Shown: piece by piece, positions 9,338 through 19,593 of the stretch
How the letters are laid out: each line of letters opens with the position of its first letter
How positions within the stretch are numbered: the first letter of the stretch is position 1
NCBI GenBank assembly: GCA_965115815.1
Contig: OZ220465.1
Location: 4,502,315-4,566,314 of the forward strand
Origin: VXPW01 sp965115815
GTDB taxonomy: Bacteria > Pseudomonadota > Alphaproteobacteria > TMED109
DNA: 64,000 nucleotides
Direction of reading: 5' to 3'
The notes under the pieces: generated by a model
What the model was told of the DNA's origin: nothing
The model's database searches: none
Seen by the model: the letters and a program-made list of their open reading frames with translations, nothing else
Made by a program: the position numbers and the translations under genes

Positions 9338-9642
9338 CGTGCATGATCTTGGCCGTCGGCATGCCGGGCATCCTTCTCCAGGACGCCCGCCCGCAGCCAT
9401 GGGTTGATCCTGCGACGGATGACACCGTCCTTGATCCACAGGTCCAGAAAGGCGCGGAGTTCCCGATGCGGGATGCTGTCGAAATCCTTCGACACCTCCG
9501 CATCGATCACCCCGCGCTTCTTCTTCGCCTGCGCGGCTATCCACTGTTGTTCCGTTGACGGGTTGGAAGCTCTCAGTGTCTCTTCCACCGTTTCCCTCCA
9601 GTGGTTCTGTTCCTGCAGCACGCCCCTTCCCTCCAGCGGCAC
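9338..9642 (-). pseudogene. Internally deleted maturase remnant
   Basis: Begins MPLEGRGVLQEQNHWRETV as in the longer copy, then jumps from IAAQA directly to KKKRGVIDAEVSKDFDSIPH (a deletion of about 150 residues), and after WLRAGVLE jumps again to the 3' end. The catalytic YADD block is gone, so this cannot encode a reverse transcriptase. Confidence 0.75.
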
Positions 9643-10116
9643 CCGGTGGACCCGGTTCCCCGCCTTCGCCGGTACTAGGAGCGAGCTACGACTTCCGGTT
9701 TCCGTCTGGCCTTCGGCTCATGGGTTTCGCCAGCCGGCTCCGCAGGCTCGACCTGCGGGCAGAAACCGGATCTCCCAGGTTCCCTGGCAAGCCCTCCCGC
9801 GGCTTTGCGTCGTTCTCTGACCCCGGACGGTCCGTTGCGCCTTGCCCATACACGCGGCGCGCCGGTGCGGCCCCCACTGCTCGAAAGATGAAGGCACCGA
9901 CATTGAGGAGTACGAGGCTCCATAGCGACGCTTCGCCGCCCGCTGTGTACGCTTCACGACGTGCGTTACCGCACGCCATGCCACACTCGCTCCCGGCTGG
10001 CGGGCTCACCTTTGCCGGGCGGGGGTCGAACCCGCAGGCTTGCGACGAAAGGTTTCAACCTACGTCATGGTTTCCCCCTCTCCAGGGCTTGGCCTGGCGC
10101 AATCGAGCTTCCTGCC

Positions 10117-10376
10117 CTGAGGATTGGCCAGGATCCACTCCGATCCCCGCACCGAACCCCTGCAGGCAGGCTCGGTTCCCGGAAACCGGATCCGTCCGAT
10201 CCCCAAGAGAGTGTGAGCGCCTGCACGTTCGGCATCGGGTCTGTGGGGATGAACCAGAGAGCGCCGTACCGATCGGGCGCCTACGCGTGCCGACACGCAC
10301 CGACACGGGGCCGACACGGACCGACACGGAAATCTTGCCAGAATACTATCGTCAGTTCAACGGTTCCGTACTACTA
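10117..10376 (-). mobile_element. IS630-family terminal remnant
   Basis: Near-identical, in reverse orientation, to the first about 260 bp of the IS630 element at 59784-61178, ending at the same GTAGTACGGAAC terminal sequence. Contains the short GACACGG/CCGTGTC repeats typical of that end. No transposase codons remain. Confidence 0.75.
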
Positions 10377-10401
10377 GGAAGGGGACGAAACCCGTAAACT
10401 G

Positions 10402-10623
10402 GTGGCAAGTCGGGGACGGGAGCCCGTGGTCCCACCGAAAGCCAACCGGATCACGCCGTGGGAATACGATCGAGAACGGTACAAGAAACGCAAGGAAGTC
10501 GAACGCCGGTTTCGAAGGATCAAGCGTTTTCGGCGTGTCTTCACGAGATTCGACAAGTTGGATGTCGTCTTTACCTTCTTCATCCACTTCGCACTCATCG
10601 TCGATGCTCTCAAGCCTCTATAG
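10402..10623 (+). pseudogene. IS5-family transposase, C-terminal remnant
   Basis: 73 codons: REPVVPPKANRITPWEYDRE, then RYKKRKEVERRFRRIKRFRR and a TRFDKL motif. This is the C-terminal block (including the ERxFxRxKxFRR segment with the catalytic Glu) of IS5-family transposases of the IS427/ISL2 type. The upstream part is lost at the IS630 remnant junction. Sequence after 10623 changes abruptly to AT-rich DNA. Confidence 0.7.
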
Positions 10624-10738
10624 AGTTAACATTCCCTAACAGATTTCATTTCAATGCAATTCGTCTTTGTTTTACAGCAACAAATAAAATAATCATATAA
10701 AACACCAGAAAAATTTTCCATTCTCACATCCAGTGTTG

Positions 10739-11845
10739 TCAATCCACAGATGCCCACACAAGCCGCGGCGATTTTTCCGTCAGTATACGGTCGCTACCAA
10801 AAGCTTTGTTGGCCTCTATGAGGAACTTTTCGAATCCGATTCTCACGATGTGATTTTCCAACTCCCCTCCACTTGGGTCGCGATCCATCCCCATGGCATA
10901 CCGGACGCGGATCTCGAACTCCTTCTCGTCAAGGTTCCCAGAAATCCCGACATGAGGGGTTTCGAAAATTACTTTCTGAACATCAGCATTCGAACCATTC
11001 AGCATCATACCCGAATCGGCCATCTCTCTTGAATTGGCTAGGTCGTCGAACAGCAGTGCCATCATGAATGCATAACCCGCGGTCGGGATTTTTGACTGCA
11101 GGATGTCTGAGAACGCATGAACGTTCTGAATCAATGAAACAACGTCCCGAAGATCAGAGTTCACTGTAAGTTTCTTGATTCTTCCGCGCAAAAACTGCGT
11201 CAGATCTTTCACCGTCACCTTCTCGATAATCTCCGAGACACCTCCGATAAAATGCTTGATGTCAAACGCATAGCCCATAAAGCGCCCCGAAAGAGCCGAG
11301 ATCTTTCTGGAATTATCCGAGAAAAGATCTCTGACGCGGCTGCCATCGAAAAAATAATATCTGTTGTGTATCAGCGTGTCAAACAATTCTCGTAACTTCA
11401 CTTCTCCGTCAGGCGAGTTGCAATGATCAAGTCTCGGAATCGATTTCGCATCGAGCCGCCGTACCAGATCAAGCAAATTCCTCGTGCGGGTAGAAATGAG
11501 AATTATGTGATCCATGGCCTTCTTGTCGTATAGCGCGTCGCATTCTGCGGTTTCAGCCTCGCTTGTCAAATGGAATCTTTCTGTGCACCATGTGCGATTG
11601 TCGGAAATGAAGCCTCTAATGGAGCGGCGGATTTCTTTCAAAAGGAACGGCAAGCCGCCAACGACTTCTAGCGTGCCGCTTCCATTCGCCAAATACCGGC
11701 CAATGACAAAGGGATTGCTCTCTGCGTGCAGTGTGCTCTTGACCTCCCCCTCTATGTTTCTCGTCCTATAGAAGGCAACATACCCATATAAACTCCGGCC
11801 ATGTTTCTTGTACAAGAGATTCATTCGTTCGTTGGTCGACATCAT
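10739..11845 (-). CDS. Unrecognised protein divergent from the NACHT-nuclease gene
   Basis: 368 residues, no match to a family I recognise. Visible features: no signal peptide or membrane segment, mixed alpha/beta composition, a central LFDTLIHNRYYFFDGSRVRDLF stretch (about 135-156) and an acidic region near the C-terminus. Base composition is clearly more AT-rich than the surrounding genes, suggesting separate acquisition. Start: the ATG at 11845 is preceded by ACAGGAAC at good spacing; a second ATG follows directly. It is transcribed away from the 1362-residue NTPase gene across a 236-bp gap that must hold both promoters. Function unknown; a role beside the defence-like neighbour is guesswork based on position. 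Confidence 0.65.
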   Translation of the reverse strand: MMSTNERMNLLYKKHGRSLYGYVAFYRTRNIEGEVKSTLHAESNPFVIGRYLANGSGTLEVVGGLPFLLKEIRRSIRGFISDNRTWCTERFHLTSEAETAECDALYDKKAMDHIILISTRTRNLLDLVRRLDAKSIPRLDHCNSPDGEVKLRELFDTLIHNRYYFFDGSRVRDLFSDNSRKISALSGRFMGYAFDIKHFIGGVSEIIEKVTVKDLTQFLRGRIKKLTVNSDLRDVVSLIQNVHAFSDILQSKIPTAGYAFMMALLFDDLANSREMADSGMMLNGSNADVQKVIFETPHVGISGNLDEKEFEIRVRYAMGMDRDPSGGELENHIVRIGFEKFLIEANKAFGSDRILTEKSPRLVWASVD

Positions 11846-12081
11846 GTGTTCCTGTAATTTGCCGCTTCATTGCAACGGATTGACTTTCATGCCGTTGCAT
11901 TGGCGTCTGCAGATATTCTGACCCATTTGAAGCCCGGCACGGCTTCATATCGTAACACGGGCACGTGGCCTCGTCAAGCTTCGATGGGCGTAGGCCTGCA
12001 AAGCGCTGATTGCTTCTCCAGATGTCGTAGACATTGATCCAATAACCAATTATCTTGTGAAGACAGGAGGGTCGGCGCGAG

Positions 12082-15000
12082 ATGAACGGCGCGATCCGAA
12101 TGCACGTAAATCTCGAGAACACCAGCATGTCCCATGAGACCACGTCAGAGATAGCGGGCACAATCAAACGAAAGCTCATCCACGAGAAGCGTGACGGCAA
12201 TCAGTCCGTGATTGGCCAAGACGAGATTCTCTCGCTCCATGATCCGACCGTGATTCTCGGTGATCCCGGACTGGGAAAGACCGTGCTCACTCGGTGGCTC
12301 GGCGAACAGCCCGGCATGAAGTATGTCCGTGCCGGTACATTCGTTCGGGCCTCCGATCCCGCCATCTCGATTGTCGGGGTCACGTGTATCGTCGTCGACG
12401 GCCTCGACGAAATCGCTTCCGCCACACCGGGTAGCGCCATCGACACGGTGCTGAATAGGTTGTCGGCGATCGGCAACCCGCGCTTCGTCCTTTCCTGCCG
12501 CGCCGCCGATTGGCTGGGCGCGGCCGATCGGGTGAAGATCGAGGACGACTACGGCGTGGCACCCATGCTGCTGCATCTCCAGCCCTTCACGAATGACGAA
12601 GCGCACGATTTCCTTTCGATGAGATTTCCGGAAGTCGATCCTGCCGCAATGCTGGCGCATCTGGCTGCCTACGGGATCGAATCCCTGTACGAAAATCCCC
12701 TCACGCTGAAGATGCTCGGCGAGGTGGCGCAGAACGATGGGATGCTTCCCAAGACCCGAGCCCGGCTTTTCGAGCGCGCCTGCAGTGTCATGCTCCGTGA
12801 GGACAATCTGCGCCACGATTGCGATTCTCATGTCCGCAGAGATGAAGGAGAAATGCTGCTTGCGGCCGGTGCGGCATGCGCTGCACAGCTATTGTGCGGG
12901 CGTCTCGGGATCTTCACCGGACCACACACGAAGATGCCGGACGGCTACCTGATGGCGACCGATATCACGAGTCTTCCATTTGCCGATGCGGTCACCGACG
13001 CACTCAAGGTCCGACTCTTCCGGTCCGAAGGGGAGAACCGCTTCGCGCATGTCCATCGCGTCATCGCGGAGTTTCTCGGCGCCAGGTGGCTCGCGCACTG
13101 TTTCGAGGAAGATACCTCGAAGAGGAGGATTTTCGCCCTGTTCGGCTTGGGCAAGGGGGTGCCCGCCTCCTTGCGCGGGCTGCATGCGTGGATCGCGCAT
13201 TTCAGTGCTGCACTGGCGCAGCCCTGTATCAAAGCCGACCCCTATGCCGTCCTGCGCTACGGCAACGCCGAGACCCTGAAGCTTCATCAGGCGCGGGCCC
13301 TGCTCGCCGCTCTGAAGAAGTTGTCCGATGACGACCCGTATTTCCGATCAGAGGATTGGGGCCACCATCCCGTACCCGGTTTGCTGCGCTCCGAACTCAA
13401 GGACGAGATTCGCGCCATCATCGAGCCATCCCACAATCACATGCAACTCACGACGTTTCTGCTCGAAGCCATGACCGGAACGGATCTTGCCAGCACTTTG
13501 GGAGACACGCTGAACTCGATCATGTTCGACGGACAGCGCAGTGTCAGAGATCGGTCCGCAGCGGCGACGGCGCTGTACGAGGCAGGTGTCCGCAACGACT
13601 GGGAAACCGTAATCCGCAGCCTCCTCGACCTTAACGATCCGGACTCGGCGCGGCTCGCATTCGGGATACTCCGTCGTCTCGGCTTGTTTGGTGTGGCGCA
13701 ACGGACAGCAATCCGTACGGTATTGGCGTATTTCGGACTCGGCACGAAACTGAAGACAAGGGAACATCGACATCTTCCGGATGATCTCTTCAGCGGCCAT
13801 GACCCCGAACTCTTCGCTTCATGGCTTGATCACCTGGTCGAAACTGCACGGCCTCTGATGAACAACGCCGATTTCGATGCGATTTGGTACGTGACGAGGT
13901 CAATCAGATCTATCGCAGCCGAAATCATCGAGACCGATCCTACGATCCGGCCCGAACGCATATGGGCATGGATCGGCTGGCTGGACAAGGGCAGGGACCT
14001 TGCGGGAGACGCCCCCCGGAGGCTCCGAGCCCTGTTCCTCGAAAACCGTGACCTTCGTGCGGCACTTCTCGAACATGTGTTGCTCACTCCGTGCGCCGAA
14101 GATACCTGGAAGGCCGGTCATCGCCTCCGCAGTACGGGACTTGAACTGAATCCGACGGAAGAAGATCTTGTCGGCTTGTTGAGAGTTCTGCGTGCTCGGG
14201 ACGGCGACGGCAGGATCGACCCGAACACATGGCGAGACCTTCTTCTACTTGGGAGAATTGACGACGGTCTTGCAGCTTCCGTTCAGGACGCTGCAGTGGA
14301 GGCTGCCGCCGGTGACGCAGAACTGTTGCGGATCCTCGAAAGTGTCCGTAGGCGTCAGGCGGAAGAGTATGCCGAACAGGTCGATCAGGACGTGAGGACC
14401 GAGGAGCATCGCAAAACCACCCATCGTGAGTACCGGAACAGGATTGCCGACAGGGACAAGGATGTGGAGGCCGGCGATGTGCACGTTCTCGCATCTCCTG
14501 CAGTAGTCTATCTTGGCTGGCCCGCGACGCTCGAACCGGAATTTCATTTCGATCCTAAGGTGCCTTCAGATGATCGTCTGCGTCTCGTTCTCGGCGAGGA
14601 ACTGGCCGAGCGGGTGATGTCGGGATTCATCAAGGTGCTCACTCGCGACGATCTGCCCAGTAGTTCAAGGATCGTGGAAGCCCATCGCGAGAACAGGCAC
14701 TGTGTGGCCGAGGCTCCGATGATCTGCGGTATCATGGAGATGGTGCGCAGGGAGCTTCCGCTCGAAGGAATCGAACGGCAGGCGCTCGCTGCAGCCTACA
14801 TGGCATGGCAATCCTGGCCACCCTCAACGGAACGGAGTTCCGTCACTTCGGAAATGGAAACGGCGCTGTTTCAAAGCGAATCGGATTGGGAAGAGTATTT
14901 CCGGACCAGTATCGAACCCCGGCTGAACAGCGACCACCACCAGCCCGGAGAGATTCTTCGCCTTGCCAGCGACCTCCGATTTTCCGGCCTGGCTGGCCGC

Positions 15001-16170
15001 CTGTCCATCGAATGGCTGCGCCGCTACCCCGCGTTGAGATTCGAAGTACAGGCAGAGCTGATGGCCTGCATGTTCAGGAATGCACGGTTCGACGATGTGC
15101 GGAGTCTGATTGTCGACCTTCGGACGAGATCCCACCGGGATCATGACACACGGTTGCTGTGGCTTTCGGCGGACTATGTCGTCGACTTGGAAAATCGATG
15201 GTCCGTGCTCGCGGACGCGGCAGCAAGACATCGGGAGTTCCTCTGGCCTCTTCGAGACCGTATCCGGAATCACACCATGACGGCAAACGGCCTGCGCTTC
15301 GACAAGTTCTCCATTGATCATCTCGTGTTCATCGTGAAGTCGTTCGGCACACAGTGGCCAAATACTCCCTGGCCCGCTGGCGTGGTGAAGGTAGACAGAT
15401 GCAACCCGTCGGATGCAAGCACCTTCATCTGCCATACGATCAATGCAATTGCGAGTTGTCCGGACCCCGAGGCCACCACCGCACTGCAAGGTCTGATCGC
15501 TGGACATGCCCCCAGCTATGCCAACATGATGAAGCACGCTCTCGCGCTCCAACTGAGGCGTCGCCGCGACCACGACTATTCCGCACCCACGATCGACGAA
15601 CTGCGATCCGCGGTCACGAACGGCCTGCCGGAGAGTATCGGCCAGATGCGCGCGTGGTTTGCCGACCGGATCGAAGATCTCCAGCAACGGATTCGCGGAA
15701 GCAACACCGACATGTGGGAAGCGTACTGGAACGATGATCAGCCTCAAGAGGAAACCTACTGCCGCAATCGCCTGATCGAGCACATTCCAGGGTTGTTGCC
15801 ACCATCGATCCGGTTCGAGCCGGAAAGGCACATGACCGGGCAAAGGAGGTCCGATATCATGGTCATCCGCAACGACATCGGCCTGCCGGTCGAGATCAAG
15901 GGCCAATGGCATCCTAACGTGTGGACGGCGGCGCGTGACCAACTCGATGCTCACTATACGGGAGACTGGCAGGCCGATGGACGGGGTGCCTACATCGTCC
16001 TCTGGTTCGGCGACGTTCCCGAGAGACGGAAATGCTTGCCTGGACACCCGAACGGCCTGTCACGGCCGGAGACGCCCAAAGCGCTCAGGCAGATGCTGAT
16101 CGATGGCCTCACCGAGAATCAGCGCTCCCGGATTGATGTCTTCGTCCTGGATCTCACAAGGCCGAAGTAA
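12082..16170 (+). CDS. Large NACHT/STAND-like NTPase with C-terminal PD-(D/E)XK nuclease domain
   Basis: 1362 residues. A P-loop NTPase module lies near the N-terminus: Walker A GDPGLGKT (60-67), Walker B CIVVDGLDEIAS (102-113) and an arginine-containing RFVLSCRAADW strand (134-144), the layout of NACHT/STAND signalling ATPases. A long central region (about 250-1200) is alpha-helical and repeat-like, suitable as a sensor scaffold. The C-terminus has RRSDIMVIRNDIGLPVEIK (1255-1273), i.e. Asp1258-X12-Glu1271-X-Lys1273, the PD-(D/E)XK nuclease signature. Known bacterial STAND proteins such as Avs couple target recognition to nuclease effectors, though there the effector is N-terminal. An AGGAGG sits 11 bases before the ATG at 12082; ATGs at 12100 and 12127 are alternatives. 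Defence role is inferred, not shown. Confidence 0.75.
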   Translation: MNGAIRMHVNLENTSMSHETTSEIAGTIKRKLIHEKRDGNQSVIGQDEILSLHDPTVILGDPGLGKTVLTRWLGEQPGMKYVRAGTFVRASDPAISIVGVTCIVVDGLDEIASATPGSAIDTVLNRLSAIGNPRFVLSCRAADWLGAADRVKIEDDYGVAPMLLHLQPFTNDEAHDFLSMRFPEVDPAAMLAHLAAYGIESLYENPLTLKMLGEVAQNDGMLPKTRARLFERACSVMLREDNLRHDCDSHVRRDEGEMLLAAGAACAAQLLCGRLGIFTGPHTKMPDGYLMATDITSLPFADAVTDALKVRLFRSEGENRFAHVHRVIAEFLGARWLAHCFEEDTSKRRIFALFGLGKGVPASLRGLHAWIAHFSAALAQPCIKADPYAVLRYGNAETLKLHQARALLAALKKLSDDDPYFRSEDWGHHPVPGLLRSELKDEIRAIIEPSHNHMQLTTFLLEAMTGTDLASTLGDTLNSIMFDGQRSVRDRSAAATALYEAGVRNDWETVIRSLLDLNDPDSARLAFGILRRLGLFGVAQRTAIRTVLAYFGLGTKLKTREHRHLPDDLFSGHDPELFASWLDHLVETARPLMNNADFDAIWYVTRSIRSIAAEIIETDPTIRPERIWAWIGWLDKGRDLAGDAPRRLRALFLENRDLRAALLEHVLLTPCAEDTWKAGHRLRSTGLELNPTEEDLVGLLRVLRARDGDGRIDPNTWRDLLLLGRIDDGLAASVQDAAVEAAAGDAELLRILESVRRRQAEEYAEQVDQDVRTEEHRKTTHREYRNRIADRDKDVEAGDVHVLASPAVVYLGWPATLEPEFHFDPKVPSDDRLRLVLGEELAERVMSGFIKVLTRDDLPSSSRIVEAHRENRHCVAEAPMICGIMEMVRRELPLEGIERQALAAAYMAWQSWPPSTERSSVTSEMETALFQSESDWEEYFRTSIEPRLNSDHHQPGEILRLASDLRFSGLAGRLSIEWLRRYPALRFEVQAELMACMFRNARFDDVRSLIVDLRTRSHRDHDTRLLWLSADYVVDLENRWSVLADAAARHREFLWPLRDRIRNHTMTANGLRFDKFSIDHLVFIVKSFGTQWPNTPWPAGVVKVDRCNPSDASTFICHTINAIASCPDPEATTALQGLIAGHAPSYANMMKHALALQLRRRRDHDYSAPTIDELRSAVTNGLPESIGQMRAWFADRIEDLQQRIRGSNTDMWEAYWNDDQPQEETYCRNRLIEHIPGLLPPSIRFEPERHMTGQRRSDIMVIRNDIGLPVEIKGQWHPNVWTAARDQLDAHYTGDWQADGRGAYIVLWFGDVPERRKCLPGHPNGLSRPETPKALRQMLIDGLTENQRSRIDVFVLDLTRPK

Positions 16171-16294
16171 GCGGTCCGCACGACAGTTATCCCGCGGTCC
16201 CACTGCCATCGTGATTTCGCCCCCTTCTCCAGGCACTCGCTGACTGCCTTGCAATAGGCAATGATCTTCCGGTCCTGTTCGCTGACTGTAACTA

Positions 16295-18107
16295 GTGCCC
16301 GCACCGAAAATGGTCATTTTGGCGGCCCTTCCGGCGAAATTTCGGGTTGGACCCACCCTCCGGGGCCTCCGGTCGCTCCGTTTCCAAGGGATTCCTGCCG
16401 ATTCGCAGCGGCATCCGGGCCCTTCCCACCCAGAATCCGGACGCCAGGGCGAGCGGCTCCGTTCCCGCTCCCGGCGAGCTTCGCGGACGGGGTGGAGGGG
16501 CGCCGCTGTTAGGCGGCGCGTCTTCGTCGTCGTCGGGCTTGGGCCCGGGCCTGTCTCTGCAGCAGCAACCCGATGCGGTGGACATTGAAGGCCACCATGG
16601 AGAGCGCCACCATCCGCGCAAAACCCTCCGCCCCATACGACAGGACCCGGTCCATGCCGCGCTGCTCGAGATTATTGATGGCGGACTCCACGGCCGGATG
16701 CTGCCGGCGCATCTCCCGGAACGTCGGGTCGGCGGCCCGTTTCCGGTCGGTCGGACCGAGTTTTCCCTTCTTCGGAAGCACGTTGTGATCCAGCAGTTCG
16801 TCCAGTGCGATCCGGTTGGAGGGGCTGTGGAACCCCCGATCGAAGCTGCACAGGCGGAGGTCGGGGAAGCGGGCCTGCGCTTCCCGGATCATGGGTACGG
16901 CATGATCCACGTCTCCGCCTTCCCACAGGATCCGGGAGTGTAGGAGGAAGCCGTGCTGGTCCTCCAGCACGGCCACCGGCACTCCGAGTTCCACCGGAAC
17001 CCCGGCCTTGCCCTTCACACACCCGCGCGTGTGCTCCTCGAAGATCGAAAACACCTTCTCTTCCTGCGGGATCTTCTCGCCTTTCCGCAGGCGGCGGTCC
17101 ACTTGGTCGAGCTGCCTCCGGGCAGGCTTGAGGTACGACTCGATCCGGAGAATCCTGGGGGCTCCGACGCCTTGCTCTCGAAGCGCAGGAACCGTCGCTT
17201 CCGCCCGTCGGACCTCCTCCCAGCAGGCGTCGAGGTACGCCTGGATCGGCCCCGGACGGGCCCGCCGGGTCCGCCGAACCTTCGGAAAGAGCCGCTGCAG
17301 CCTCCGGCTCCGATGCCGCCACTGCCGCCCTCCGGACACCCCCGCCCGCAGGGCTGAGCGGCCCATCTCGCGCACCAGGCAACGCATCGCATCCCACAGC
17401 AGGTTGACGTCCGTCGGGAAGTGCACATCCGTCTTCACCACGAACGAATCACAGCGGCCCCGCAGGGGCTCCTTCGACGGGCGACCGCCCGGGCCGCTCT
17501 TCCGCTTCCGCTTCCGCACCCGCGCATGGCCGCTCTCCGCGATCCGCTGCAACACCTCCCCCAGCACGTCCGGCGTCAGCAGGCTCACGTTGGGTACCAC
17601 CGTGGGATACCGGTACCGGGTCTCGTCCCAGAAGTCGGAGTGTCCCAGAAACTTCCGAACGGTAGGGTGTTGGTTCACCAGCTCGTGCAGACGATCGAAG
17701 TCACACCCTAGGACCTGCTTCAGGAGACCCATCACGAGGATCCTCCACAGCTCCATGCCGGGACGCCCTTTCGTGTGGGACACCTCGGGAAGGATCCCCT
17801 GCTCCAGGATCTCGAACAACCGGGCACGAACCGACCGGTCGGCATACACGTGCCGAAGCCCGAGCAGCAGCGGCGGAATGTCATCCCGCGAGCTCTCGTC
17901 GATCTCGATCTCCTCGATCGCAACCTGACCCAATTCCATCTGCAGGCGAATGACGTTTCGCATGGCAATTCTCGCGAAGATTCCCGAAAATCCGGCCGAT
18001 TCTCGACCGCATCGGCCGATTCCCGCATCAAAGCGGGATTCTTCGTCCCCTCTATATCACGATTCCACTTTTAGAGTTAAACCATTGTACTTTTTCGGTG
18101 CGGGCAC
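16295..18107 (-). mobile_element. ISNCY-like element, subtype A, copy 2 (complete)
   Basis: 1813 bp between GTGCCCGCACCGAAAA (16295) and its complement (ending 18107). The 6-bp direct repeat TAACTA is perfect at 16289-16294 and 18108-18113. The target was the terminal GTAACTACTCACC of an IS66 element. This copy defines the family's ends and duplication size. Confidence 0.9.
16509..17963 (-). CDS. ISNCY-like transposase, intact
   Basis: 484 residues, undamaged. Order of features: an N-terminal helical DNA-binding region with KGRPGMELWRILVMGLLKQV (about 65-84), the LLTPDVLGEVL block, a basic linker RKRKRKSGPGGRPSK (about 148-162), then FVVKTDVHFPTDVNLL, a long helical arm, ELGVPVAVLEDQHGFLL, LCSFDRGFHSPSN, HPAVESAINNLEQRGMDRVL and an Arg-rich tail. 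I read the Asp, Asp and Glu of three of these blocks as the DDE triad, without structural proof. The length of the linker varies between copies. It should act on its own ends and probably on the 193-bp MITEs that share them. Confidence 0.8.
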   Translation of the reverse strand: MRNVIRLQMELGQVAIEEIEIDESSRDDIPPLLLGLRHVYADRSVRARLFEILEQGILPEVSHTKGRPGMELWRILVMGLLKQVLGCDFDRLHELVNQHPTVRKFLGHSDFWDETRYRYPTVVPNVSLLTPDVLGEVLQRIAESGHARVRKRKRKSGPGGRPSKEPLRGRCDSFVVKTDVHFPTDVNLLWDAMRCLVREMGRSALRAGVSGGRQWRHRSRRLQRLFPKVRRTRRARPGPIQAYLDACWEEVRRAEATVPALREQGVGAPRILRIESYLKPARRQLDQVDRRLRKGEKIPQEEKVFSIFEEHTRGCVKGKAGVPVELGVPVAVLEDQHGFLLHSRILWEGGDVDHAVPMIREAQARFPDLRLCSFDRGFHSPSNRIALDELLDHNVLPKKGKLGPTDRKRAADPTFREMRRQHPAVESAINNLEQRGMDRVLSYGAEGFARMVALSMVAFNVHRIGLLLQRQARAQARRRRRRAA

Positions 18108-18114
18108 TAACTAC

Positions 18115-19593
18115 TCACCCCTTGTTGGGGTCTGGTTGGCCATAGTGCTCGTTGAGGATGTCTGCGGCCTTTCCGTTGAGGGCGATGTGGATGGCGACGA
18201 GAGGGTTGTAGCCGAGTGCCTCCATGGAGGTGAGGAAGCTGGAGCCTCGGCACCATGCGGTTGCGTGGAGCATGGTGCGGAACCATCCGGACCCCTTGAT
18301 CTTGACCTTGGTCATTCGAATCTTCTGTTCTCCGGCATGGTTGGTGAAGCTGACGTCGGGGTCCTTCATGAAGCGGAGGACGGACGTCTCGTGTTTCACG
18401 AGACGTTCATGCAGGTTGTGGGCGTCGGACTTTGCGATGCGTCCCCGGGTTCCTTTCGTCCGCGGCGGGATATCGGGCAACTCCTTGGCGCCTTGGGTGA
18501 GGAGGGTGCGGTAGCGCTTGCGCACGGCCCGGCGGTCGGTCTCGTTCAAGGCCTTGGATGCGCTCTGGCCGACCCTGTGGCAGACCTCGCGCAGCAGGCT
18601 CTTCATCCATCGCGCCCAGCGGTAGCCGTGGGACTCGACGACGAAGGCCCGTTCGCGCAGCAGGTGGCTGCCGCACAGCTGGTGGCGGCACTGCTCGTAG
18701 CCCATGTACGCAGCCCAGCAGTCGTGGACCAGGACGCCCTGGTAGCGCGGGAGGATGCCGATCTCTTCGATCGCCTCCCGACCGCGCTTGCGGTGCGGGA
18801 ACTTCACGGTCAGGGTCCCGTCGGTGACGACATGGAGCCATTGGGTCTTGCCGGCGACCCGGAATCCGGTCTCATCGACATGCAAGGCCGGGCGTTGCAG
18901 GAGATGGGCCACGGCGACCTCCTCCCAAGATGCGAGCGCATCCTGAAAGCGCCGGACCTAGCCGAGACAGGTCGCCTCGGAGAGCCTGATGCCGGAGATC
19001 GCGTGCACGAGCGAGACGGCACGGCGCAGGGACCGCATCTGGGCGATCCGCAGGTTGAGGACCAAGGCCTGGATGCGGACACCGTACTGCACGGGCCCCG
19101 GCATGAGGTCTGGGAACCGGCCCTGGGTCCGGGCCCGACACTTCGGGCCTTCCTTGATCTCGGCGTCGACGCGGCGCTCGACGACTTCGAACCCGAGGTC
19201 GTAGAGGACGCGGCGCTCCCGATCGACGGGGTCGACGTCGTCGAGGTCGGCGCCACAAGCGTCGCAGGCATCGACGGTGATCGTCTCCTTGACGGTGGTC
19301 GTGCGCCGGTGACCGCCCGTCTGCGGGTTCGGCTTCGGGCCCTTGCCGTGGCTCCCGGTGCGCCGTGCGCTCTCGTCCTTGTCCGTCTGGGACGGCGGCA
19401 GACCGGAGTTCCGGCTCGTCTTGCGCGTGGCCTTCTCCAGGAGCACGGCCAGCAGCAGCTGGAGCAGCATCAGCAGGCCGCGGACGAGCGCCTCGCACTC
19501 CGGGGGGACCGTGCCTTGCGTGCGGAGATCCTGGAACTGCTTCTGGAAGGCGTCGACCTCTTGGCGCAGGGAGGTGCCGGCGACGCTCGTCAT
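18115..19593 (-). pseudogene. IS66 transposase TnpC with in-frame amber codon
   Basis: Same frame as the 492-residue TnpC at 53190-54668 but with TAG at 18958-18960 in place of the TAT of the LGYVRRFQ segment. The upstream part (MTSVAGTSLRQEVDAF to SEATCLG) and the downstream part (from LLQRPALHVDETGFRVAGK to PNKG) are otherwise readable. The identical stop occurs in the copy at 55468-56774, so the two share a defective ancestor. The CDACGAD-type first Cys pair is kept, but the second pair is altered. Confidence 0.8.

Larger units (their letters stand above)
9238..10107 (-). mobile_element. Group II intron with internally deleted ORF, both ends retained
   Basis: Carries the 5' RNA segment (10107 down to about 9643), a shrunken maturase remnant, and a 3' end with a recognisable domain V hairpin (9267-9303) and a domain VI-like stem (about 9238-9260). 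Such ORF-less introns can be mobilised in trans by a related maturase (known for group II introns). Here the only partner in view is itself truncated. Confidence 0.65.

Noticed and set aside
12145..12831. Possible small gene antisense to the NACHT NTPase
   Set aside because: Overlaps the conserved Walker motifs of the large gene on the other strand and has no ribosome site.
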